Of a stretch of DNA of 18,867 nucleotides, positions 1 to 7,445 are shown in pieces. Position numbers and translations under genes: made by a program. The number at the start of each line of letters is the position of its first letter. Position 1 is the stretch's first letter. Source of the stretch: Ectocarpus siliculosus (lineage: Eukaryota; Sar; Phaeophyceae; Ectocarpales; Ectocarpaceae); contig FN647863.1 of assembly GCA_000310025.1 (NCBI GenBank), positions 46,814 to 65,680 of the forward strand, read 5' to 3'. The notes below the pieces were generated by a model, which saw nothing but the letters and a program-made list of their open reading frames with translations, did not search any database and had not been told where the DNA came from.

Positions 1-242
1 ACCAGAAAATAAATTAAGTCATACGTAGCTGTCATCCGTACGCAAGGAAGTAAGCACAAGATGCCGAACACCCTTAGCAGGATGCAGCTCACCCTTCATG
101 CGACTCGCCAAATACCTCACGGCGCTTCGCGCTTGGTGATGTGAGAGCCTGGTCCGGTGAGAACCCGGCGTGCTCCGTCCCGGCTTTGTAGGGATGCGAG
201 GTCAATGGTCAAACGACTACGGCATGCACGACTATGAGTACA

Positions 243-255
243 CCCCCCCCCCCCC
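243..255. repeat. Poly-C homopolymer (13 C)
   Basis: Thirteen consecutive C residues follow 'tacac' and precede 'ttgcc'. A run of this length is slippage-prone, and its length may be a sequencing estimate. Confidence 0.9.
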
Positions 256-321
256 TTGCCGTCGCGTTTAGACTGTCGTTCGCTGGATAGTTCTGGCCCC
301 TGTGCGAGTTGGTGTTCTCGT

Positions 322-346
322 CTTTTATTTTATTTTATTTTATTTT
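322..346. repeat. TTTTA pentanucleotide tandem repeat
   Basis: About five consecutive TTTTA units occur here, followed by TGTATAA and T7. This is a simple-sequence repeat in an A/T-rich patch; I see no gene-related role. Confidence 0.85.
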
Positions 347-632
347 GTATAATTTTTTTGATACTTTTATTTTCTTTGATTTTACCTCACATACATAGCC
401 TGTAGAGGGGAACGGAGGGCTAAAAAATATTTTTGCTTCTGATTGTATTTTGTTCTTGTATTTTACCGCTCTGCTGACCCTTGGGGTCCATTTCATTTTG
501 GTATACCTTCTCTAGGTTTGTTAACCTGTGACCACGGAAATTGACCGAGTCAAGTGTTGGATTAGTACGGAGAGATTCAGACAGAAAGAGGTCCTGGATA
601 GAGAGACCGGGGTGTTTTTTTTATGTGAAGAG

Positions 633-692
<60 letters not shown>
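633..692. repeat. (AAC)20 trinucleotide microsatellite
   Basis: Twenty uninterrupted AAC units occur here. In one frame they read as 20 asparagines and in the next as 20 threonines. Both surrounding open frames are short (67-68 codons) and have no other protein-like content. I therefore read this as a non-coding, probably polymorphic, microsatellite. Confidence 0.95.
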
Positions 693-693
<1 letters not shown>

Positions 694-762
694 TTCGTGT
701 TGACTTGGAGGTTTTTGGTAGCAGCGTGTGATGCGCATTCGCGATGAGAATGTCACGTGAGG

Positions 763-1440
763 CTTAGGAGATCTAAGGGCTCAGTGGTTGGGCTTTCGTA
801 GTGATGTCTTGTGCGGGTGTGTGGGGAACAGGTGCTACATCTTCGATTGTGCCCAAATCGTTGCGAACTTGCTTTTATGTGCAACAGCAGGGGGGCGGGC
901 TGTATGCATATTTTTGTTTTTCTATTTGATTCTTCACCAACGGCAGAAACTTCTCCAACGGTAGAAACACGGAAGTCGTGTAGGCAAGTGCGCTTTCTAT
1001 CGTTTAGTGGATGTCGGATAATTTATTTGGAGGAAGGATCCGACGTGTCGTAGTGACTGTACTCGTGGTTGGTGCCCTCGTGCTTCCGAATGGTGATTTC
1101 GGCTGGTCGGTTGTGGGGATTGTATTTTTTCCGCTTGATTTCGGCTACCTTTCTTGTCAAGCATGTGTGGATTGGTTTTTTCGGGGGAACGTAACATGTC
1201 GTATCGTGCGCGATGATGATCAAGCGACGTTCGGAATGGAGATGCCTGAAGTCGTTAGTCGGCTATCGTAGCGATGTGATACTATCGTGTTTCATGCACT
1301 TATATTTGGAGGTTTGTGTTACTTGTATTTTGGGACATTGAAAGAACACCGTGTGTCATGCGATCTGCGGTTAAAGTCAGTTAGGCTCAGAATGGAGGTG
1401 CATGAGATCATTGACTGGCTGTCGTAGATTGTGTGTTGTC
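763..1440. repeat. Family of old, diverged direct repeats
   Basis: Three segments share a word order by eye: about 765-812, 1236-1280 and 1391-1435. Each runs from a 'gag(a/g)t' core through 'gt(t/c)' words to a shared 'GGCTnTCGTAG' or 'GGGCTTTCGTAG' end. The second and third copies are about 155 bp apart and the first is about 480 bp upstream. A further diverged pair lies at about 1030-1110 and 1767-1845, sharing 'GGAAGGATC(C/T)GA', a GGTTGG block and 'TTCCGAAT(G/A)(G/A)TGAT'. These look like remnants of an old repeat array or transposon fragments, with no coding content. Confidence 0.45.
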
Positions 1441-2390
1441 ATTATGTTCACAAGGAAGGGCGGTTTCTTTTGTGTTGGCGTACTGCATACAAGTATCATA
1501 TGTCATGCTCCTTGTAGCAGTACGATCTTAACATGTTTTGCGTTGAAAAGGTGTTGAATTGCCTTAGGATAACGGCAGATGTCTGCACTATATATTGTCT
1601 GTTCCCGTTTTCTAGTGGCTTTATTTAAATCCCACGGAGCGGGGGGGGCAATGGAATGAGAATTATTGATGTCAATGCAACGACAGTTGCAAGCGTCATT
1701 TTTGTGTTGGGTTTTTGGACGTTATATTCTGTCTTTGCAGTCCTGGGTATTTCTGGATGTTGTATTGAAGGAAGGATCTGATATGTGCTGACTAGTAAAT
1801 GGTTGGGGCCTATGTACTTTCCGAATAATGATTATGTGCTGACCAAGAGGTTGAAAGGTACGGTGTTGTTTGAGGTTGTTGATTCTGATTTGATGACGCG
1901 TTTCCGGTATTGTCCGTTGTTCTGCAAGCCGCAACGCTGATGTAATGTTGAATCTTGTTGGAAATTTTTCCAAGCATTTTATTTCTGGTTTTTTGACGGA
2001 TTGAGTTTTCTCAAGGGGGTAGTCTAAGGTAAGTAGGCTCTTGACGTGTGTATGAGGTATATCGTTGATGGTATATTTTGGTATGTTTCAAGTTGCCGTT
2101 CCTCGAACGGTACATGCATGTAATTCGCTTGGGCGACAGTACCTTTATCCAAGCAAGGGGCTGTTTGTGGTACTTTGGTAAAGATACTGGTCTGGGATGG
2201 ATTTCGGGGATACGCAGTTGGGGTAGTGGTATGACCGTCTGGTATTGCGGGGACCCTTTCACCCTCGCAGAGTCCACAACCTAATAACACAAGAGCAAAA
2301 ACAACTTCAAGGGGCGCCTTCGGAGATTGTCGGCAGCGAGCTAAGCATTAGCCCTAGCGCCAGCACAAACGCAAAACTTTCATCAAAGGA
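1441..2390. other. Intergenic stretch, no gene recognised
   Basis: This is G/T-rich plus-strand sequence with only short open frames. The sole structure I see is the second member of the diverged repeat pair at about 1767-1845, which matches 1030-1110. I find no RNA gene, domain or convincing splice structure. Confidence 0.5.
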
Positions 2391-2442
2391 CACGCAGTCA
2401 ACCCCATGTTCATATATATGACGTCACTTGCGTCAAGGTGGC

Positions 2443-2700
2443 GAAAGTCACGCACGTTATATGTACCGTGCACTGATCATGCACTTTAATGAAAGTGACG
2501 AAATCGTTCGTCACTTGTCTTCACTTTCGTAAAAGTGACGAAAGTTACGCACGTGATATGTACCGTGCACTGATCATGCACTTTAATGAAAGTGAAGAAA
2601 TCGTTCGTCACTTCTCTTCACTTTCGTAAAAGTAACGAAAGTCACGCACGTGATAGTATCGTGGACTAGTTCTGCACTTTTATGAGAGTGACGTGCAAGT
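2443..2700. repeat. 97-bp tandem repeat, two full units and one decayed unit
   Basis: Units start at 2443, 2540 and 2637, each beginning 'GAAAGT(C/T)ACGCACGT'. Units 1 and 2 differ at only a handful of positions. Unit 3 decays after about 45 bp. Each unit is full of complementary words: GTGCA/TGCAC around TGATCA, AGTGACGA/TCGTCACT with a 6-nt loop in unit 1, and CACTTT/AAAGTG. Each unit could therefore fold into several small hairpins. A satellite or a non-autonomous foldback element would both fit. No coding content is seen. Confidence 0.85.
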
Positions 2701-2785
2701 CCCTTTCATAAAAGTATCATTCACTTTCATACCTCTCGTCATAGTCTGTGAAAGTGAGTGCTCCTCACCGTTGTAAGAGATTCAG

Positions 2786-2847
2786 TTCACTATTATCACA
2801 GTGAAATTCACTGTGATAACAGTGAATTTCACTGTTGTAATAGTGAA
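2786..2847. repeat. Long near-perfect hairpin (28-bp stem, 6-nt loop)
   Basis: The left arm 2786-2813 and the right arm 2820-2847 are reverse complements except for two adjacent mismatches in the stem (TC opposite TG). The loop is TGATAA. The arms are themselves built from the short words TTCACTG and CAGTGAA, so the stem may have grown by inverted duplication. It sits just downstream of the 97-bp tandem units, which use the same CACTTT/AAAGTG vocabulary. The two may be parts of one foldback or MITE-like element. Confidence 0.85.
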
Positions 2848-3840
2848 TCCATTTACACGATAATGTGGGAAGCCCGGATGGAGCGCTGCCAAACAGCAGC
2901 AGTCTGCGTACACAGCTGACTGGTAGTGTTGGGTGAGGTGTGAGCGTGTGCACTAGCAGTGGTGTGGCCTCTCTGTGAGGCTCCATCCATATCTATTGCG
3001 CCTGCGTCTCTTTCTCCGCCCGTTCTTTTTCGCGCTTCGCGCGAAATAATTTTATTATTTTTTGTTGCCCCATGTAGGGGATCTGAGCCATTTCGCTGGC
3101 GGGCTGGGTTCTCGGGGCCAACTTGCATTTCGCATCGGCTGCCGCCGCTGGCCCTAGGTAAGACGAGAGGCCCCATCTGCGGCGCTATCGGCCCCCCAAC
3201 ACTCTCTAGGAGCCGTGTGCAATAGGATAGGTCCCGCGGTACTTTGTGCATCGAGCACAATTTGGCCCCTCACAGCACCAGAATCGACCATCTGCTGTGG
3301 ATCCGAAACGGTCGAAGCACCTGGGGTGCCCCTGAACTCTCTGAGCGCCCAGGTCTTCTTTGCCTCCTTTTGGTTGCCTCCACCAAACAGCACCAGCCAA
3401 AGCGAGGGAACGGCTGAGAAAACGTGCTATTTTTTGTGTGGCCCATCTCGCCTGCTCTCCGATACACAAAAACAACCATAAATTTCACTGCACTCAACGA
3501 CCGAATGTTTTTTTTGGTGTGCCAATATTGCGCTGTGTGCTCTGTTGCTGCTTTCCCCCTGTGCTTTCTTTGCCATGCCACACAGCAGTATGTACAGCAG
3601 TACTTGACTCACCCCACCGGGCGTGTCAAAACACGAAAAACAGGCTGATTTGTGTATGATTCGCCTCGCCTTGCCCCCGGCACACGGAAAAACTTTTTAC
3701 GCTCAACGGCGGCAATCTTATTTTTTATTCGGTTACTGTGCAGCCGCGGCTGTGTGCTCCCTTGTTGGCGCTGCTCTCGATGCCTTTTTTTTGCTCTGCT
3801 GCGCGTCGTGCTTGAAGAACTGTACTGAGCAGCAGTCAAC
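2848..3840. other. Intergenic stretch with GC-rich patch, no gene recognised
   Basis: Several overlapping open frames of 60-135 codons exist on both strands between 2850 and 3840. None shows a recognisable domain, and they shadow one another in a GC-rich patch (about 3060-3400). The patch is followed by a T-rich segment. No tRNA or rRNA signature is seen. The short palindrome at 3028-3046 is listed separately. Confidence 0.45.
3028..3046. repeat. Perfect GC-rich hairpin followed by A/T tract
   Basis: An 8-bp perfect stem TTTCGCGC/GCGCGAAA encloses a TTC loop. It is followed directly by TAATTTTATTATTTTTTG. The combination resembles an intrinsic terminator, but the window is eukaryotic and there is no adjacent gene. 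I record it only as a structural feature. Confidence 0.6.
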
Positions 3841-3999
3841 ATGATGCTAACCCCCCCCGCCTCTCCTTCCGCCGTCTCCTCGGCCGCGACCCCCGGCCGG
3901 CCCCGTCCCGACGCCAGCTCGCTCTGGCGGGTCGGTGGCGGTCGTAGGCCGGGCAACGACTCCCTTGAAAATCCGGCTTGTGGAGGCCTCGTGCTGCGA

Positions 4000-4062
4000 C
4001 CTCACCTCCACCTCGATGAGCTGCTTGGCGTGGTTGAGCAGGTTGTACAACACAACCTTCCA
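4000..4062 (-). other. Exon-like coding patch, product unknown
   Basis: Read on the minus strand from about 4062 downward, the frame starts with Trp-Lys-Val-Val-Leu-Tyr-Asn-Leu-Leu-Asn and runs into an amphipathic helix-like stretch. Nearly every codon ends in G or C, which differs from the surrounding non-coding sequence. A GTGAGG hexamer at 4005-4000 directly follows a GAG codon and could be a 5' splice site. Otherwise the same frame stays open to about 3847 but becomes proline/glycine/arginine-rich. Upstream on the minus strand is a poly-A tract with no acceptor-like pyrimidine run, so the exon start is unsupported. It may be a real exon, a decayed exon or chance. I do not recognise the protein. 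Confidence 0.22.
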
Positions 4063-5085
4063 CGTTTTTTTTTTTAGATTGTTCTGTTCGGGACGTCGGT
4101 GCGTTGTTCATCCGCCCACCACCTCGCGCCTCTCGGAAAATGAAGAAACAAAAAAAATTATGCGGGCAATTGCCGCCGCGAAAAAGAAAAAACTACAAGT
4201 TGCGAAACCACCAAACGGCATGTTGCCCACGACACAGAAGAACCACCACTTACGCATACGATGCATCTACTGTATGCGTATGCATATCTAACTTCCAAAT
4301 AGCAATCGAAAGGGAGTCGAAAGGAGTCTACATATGAATACATATGACACAAAAAGTCCCAATCTAAATTCACACGCACAGGAAGAGACCCGGAGAACAA
4401 ATACATGTCGATGCGCTGTTGTACAGATCATAGATCCTCGAGAGCTTACTACGCGGAGCACCCAGCGAGGCAGCAGGTGTTGGGAGACCACAACTACACA
4501 CCGCGTTATTTCGCGCGGTCATGACAGAATTGGGCCGCGGCAGGTCGAAAGCCGTACCACCGGGTTATCAATATTTTTCGCCATCTCGGCTCTTGGTTTC
4601 TTTCAGTTCGTGGGCCACAGCGAGAATGTTCGTCCCCCTTTAATCTTTCCCCTTGTGGTGAGGCCGTATGTCGGGCGATCGGACAGAGGCGTGATCGGCT
4701 AAGTTCTTGGTGTGGAACTTACTTCAGTAGAGGACTACTACGTTGACTGCTACTGCAACTTGTACGCAGTACATCGTTAGGAATGCTGCTGTAGACTATA
4801 TACTGTAGGTCAAACAGCAATGAGAGAGCGTTTTTCTTCCGGGCAAAGGAATGGTTGAGATTGGCGCACGACCCTCACAGTAGATTGGGCCGTGCACGCC
4901 GTGCATGCTAATATGTGGTTGGCCATACGAAATTGGTTCTTCATCTGATAACGAGTGGCATTCCTCCTCCATATCATCCTTTTCTACCCAAGCAGGCCAC
5001 GCACTCTACATGCACCAGCAACCACCAAACAAAAAAAGAATGGAGCGAAAAAAGGGACACGCTCAGCCTGAGTTTGTGCCCTTGG
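4063..5085. other. Intergenic stretch upstream of the retroelement, no gene recognised
   Basis: No domain-bearing open frame is present. The plus-strand T12-AG at about 4065-4076 resembles a 3' splice acceptor, but the frame after it closes within about 25 codons or lacks recognisable content. I compared this stretch by eye with 14869-15700 for a shared LTR and found none. The part at 4720-4810 is rich in CTG, CTA and GTA words. A 5' LTR, primer-binding site or gag leader cannot be identified. Confidence 0.5.
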
Positions 5086-5118
5086 TAACTGTTCTGGTAC
5101 TTCGGTGCTCGTTTCTTT

Positions 5119-5865
5119 TTGCGTGATGATTTTGTTCCTCCGGCTTCGGCCCCCCCCGTTTCTTCGGAAACTCGTGTTGCGTTTTCGAACCTTCCGGCTT
5201 CGGCCCCCCCCGTTTCTTCGGAAACTCGTGTTGCGTTTTCGAACCTTCCGGCTTCGGCCCCCCCCGTTTCTTCGGAAACTCGTGTTGCGTTTTCGAACAT
5301 ACCACAGGCTTCGGCCCCCCCTGTTTCTTCGGAAACTCGTGCTGCGTTTTCGAACATGCCACAGGCTTCGGCCCCCCCCGTTTCTTCGGAAACTGTTGCA
5401 CCTCCTGTTTTTTCTACCGCTGATTATGCTGTAGGCTCAGGAATCGCACACAACCCCGGGTTCTCAAACCCCACCCCCCCTTCGACTTTTGTGCCCGTAC
5501 AAGATGTTCATCATGTTGTACCGTCTTGGGATCGTGTTCCGCCTGCTGCTCCTTCGGTTGCAGCTGCTGCACCCCCTGTCGTTTCGGATGATAGTGTCTT
5601 GCCACTTTCTTCCAACATTGCACATGCTCGTCAAGCCACAGTAGATGCGGCTGCTTCGGCAGTTCGCAAGGCTCACGTAGTTACTGTCCAACGGGCGTAC
5701 ATCACTCTGTACTTGAAAAAAGTTGGAAATGTCGCTACCATGCCCTTCCCTTCAACTTTGTTGCCTGGGGACGGCTACCAACAGCTCATCCGCACAACAC
5801 GAACGGCCTTGTCCGACATATTGTTGCTGTGTGATGACCAAAGCGAAGGGTTGGACAGTACTGAT
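5119..5865 (+). pseudogene. Gag N-terminal segment with five 18-19-residue repeats
   Basis: The frame is open from just after a TAA at 5086-5088 and closes at a TAA at 5866-5868. It has no ATG before 5356, and no AG splice acceptor lies between 5089 and 5118. The true start is therefore missing or non-canonical; I mark 5119 (TTG) only as a nominal edge. Residues 1-92 are nearly all repeats built around Ser-Ala-Pro-Pro-Val-Ser-Ser-Glu-Thr. A Pro/Ala/Val-rich tract follows. A helix-forming segment (about residues 165-245) then begins the Gag fold that continues past the stop in the same frame. The TAA is therefore a nonsense lesion, or less likely a readthrough site. The tract resembles disordered Gag N-termini; no further function is visible. 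Confidence 0.75.
5140..5397 (+). repeat. In-frame 54/57-bp tandem repeat in gag
   Basis: Units start at 5140, 5194 and 5248 (54 bp apart), then 5302 and 5359 (57 bp apart, each with one extra Gln codon); the last is partial. Units 1-3 are almost identical. Each carries a run of 7-8 C, a slippage-prone tract in coding sequence. The units encode an 18- or 19-residue Ser/Pro/Val-rich repeat, and all spacings keep the frame. Near-identity of the first three units implies recent duplication or homogenisation compared with the decay seen elsewhere. Confidence 0.95.
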
Positions 5866-5868
5866 TAA

Positions 5869-7176
5869 GTGCCTGGATGGGAACGGCCTCTCGAAAAGAA
5901 ACTTTCGGGTGCGATCACCCCTGACAAGCCCTCTACTGCCGATCTTGTCCTTTCCATCGCTGATTACTTTCAGCAGGTGAAGAGAAGCTTGGACGGCGGC
6001 ACCACCGGCCCAGAAGCTTTTCAGTTGCTGTTGCGTCATCTTGCGGAGGAATTTGATGTCGGCGACCGCCAAGAGTCGTTTTGTAGGCTACAACAATTTG
6101 GAATAGCAGATGGTACTTCTTTCGCGGATTACCTTCGTGCTTTTCGTTTGTTGGTTTCGTCTGTGACTGGCTCTGAGAGTACTTTGGCCCCTAGCGTATC
6201 CATGGTTCTAGAAATAGTGCGGCATTCGGTCTGCAAGCAATTTCCGAGTTTGTCTCCGATTTTGTACCCGGGTGCTCTGGCCACGGCCGTCACCCCCTTT
6301 GCGTCGATTGCGGATATGTGGGAGGCGTTCGCGCCTCTAGCGACAAATGAAACCCCGGCTATCGGCGGTTCATCTTATTTTTCGTTGTCTTCGACGCGTG
6401 GCTCCTCGCAGCCTCGGCGGTCCCAACACCGCGCCCCCGCGCCTTCGGGCCAGTGGGCACCAGGTTCAGCTCAGAACCCTGTAGTTTTGCCGGTACAATC
6501 GCACGATGCTGACCCTTTCACACGCAACTATAATTCTTGGCCTGCTTCGCAAGCCGATTGGTCTGATGTATACGCTCTCACTTCTAGTTTTCGTAACACG
6601 GAGGATCCTTTTTTGTGGACTCCTTTGTTGACACAAGAGGCTCGCTCGCAAGCCTTCCGCGAAAACAGGAATCGCTGTCTGAACTGCTCGGGTGAAGATC
6701 ATTCCATGAAGCAATGCGTTGCACCGTTCACGAATTCTAGTGGGTTGTTGAACCCCGAGTTGGGTCTCCTCAATGACGATTCTGCTGCTTTTAGACGTTG
6801 GCAAGGCCGTATGCGGTCTTTTCGACGAAAACGTGCGGACAACCGCCTAAACAATCAGGGTAGACGCCACCAGCGCTCTTCCTCTTCGTCCTCTCAGCGT
6901 CGAAACCACGCTGGGAATCGCCGTTCCGACGGTGGTAGTTCCCCTCACACTCATCAGACACAATCGCACTACAGTGGGTATGCCCCAGGAAATTCTGCGG
7001 GTAACTCTCACCCTCAGCAACACCCTTCGATCAACACCAACCACACTGGTGCTCTGTCCCTCTATCAACCACAAACACATGCACACACCGGTCCTTCGTC
7101 TGGCATCATGGTTTCGACCAATCACAATGCCCGTCAACCTGGCAACTTCCAAAATGGTGGTCGTTCTCGCAGCGGA
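5869..7176 (+). pseudogene. Gag main segment with CCHC zinc knuckle
   Basis: This continues the 5119 frame directly after the TAA and ends at a TGA (7177-7179). Residues about 20-165 (from 5869) are helical and fit a capsid-type retrotransposon Gag domain. A zinc knuckle follows: Cys270, Cys273, His278 and Cys283 (6676-6717), spacing C-x2-C-x4-H-x4-C, as in nucleocapsids that bind genomic RNA. The segment after the knuckle is Arg/Ser-rich (about 310-350) and then His/Asn/Gln-rich, consistent with more RNA binding and disorder. Gag would package element RNA in cytoplasmic particles. Because the frame continues beyond 7179, the TGA is probably a lesion rather than a natural gag terminus, although a leaky gag stop cannot be excluded from sequence alone. 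Confidence 0.85.
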
Positions 7177-7179
7177 TGA

Positions 7180-7440
7180 CTCATCGGTGGTGGTTCGCCT
7201 ACTTCCCCCGGACCGCCTTCAGCATCTTCGGGGACCTCGTCTCGTTCTTCACAAGACGCTCGTGTGTCACGCTCTGTTGCCCCTAATACTTCGGTTTTAT
7301 GCAACAACGACAATACTTCGGTATCTGTCGCGCCGTCACACACTGTTGCCTCTAGCACTTCGGTCCTACGCAACGATAACCGCACTTCGGTGAATGTTAT
7401 CCCATCTGGTACTTCGGTGCCGCACAATAACAACCATACT
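7180..7440 (+). pseudogene. Gag C-terminal linker with 9-residue Thr-Ser-Val repeats
   Basis: The frame stays open after the TGA at 7177. It encodes a Ser/Pro/Asn-rich tract, then recurring Thr-Ser-Val units each marked by ACTTCGGT. The units start at 7288, 7315, 7357, 7384 and 7411, spaced 27, 42, 27 and 27 bp. A sixth position, 7438, exactly 27 bp further on, reads ACTCGG. Loss of one T there explains the frame change into the following NADAR-protease frame. The frame used downstream has a TAA at 7428-7430, so the shift must lie after that. The segment looks disordered and has no recognisable catalytic domain. Confidence 0.7.
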
Positions 7441-7445
7441 CGGTA
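7288..7445 (+). repeat. Degenerate 27-bp in-frame repeat (ACTTCGGT units)
   Basis: Six unit starts lie at 7288, 7315, 7357, 7384, 7411 and 7438. All spacings are multiples of three, and four of five are exactly 27 bp. The translation alternates Asn-rich and hydrophobic/Ser-rich nonapeptides after Thr-Ser-Val. The last unit has a one-base deletion. Confidence 0.8.

Larger units (their letters stand above)
1..762. other. Intergenic stretch, no gene recognised
   Basis: No open frame here has domain-like content. The first 240 bases have mixed composition. From about 320 onward the sequence is A/T- and G/T-rich on the plus strand. The stretch carries a homopolymer C tract, a TTTTA pentanucleotide run and an AAC microsatellite, all listed separately. 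The only open frames across it owe their length to the AAC repeat, so I call no coding sequence. Confidence 0.6.

Noticed and set aside
714-726. TGGTAGCAGCG resembling an initiator-Met tRNA primer-binding site
   Set aside because: It matches only about nine bases, is not preceded by an LTR-like CA end, and lies more than 4 kb from gag next to a microsatellite.
528-747. Two short frames encoding 20 Asn or 20 Thr
   Set aside because: Their length comes only from the AAC microsatellite; the flanking residues show no domain or coding bias.
3028-3064. Bacterial-type intrinsic terminator
   Set aside because: The hairpin plus T-rich tail fits the shape, but the window is eukaryotic and no gene ends here.
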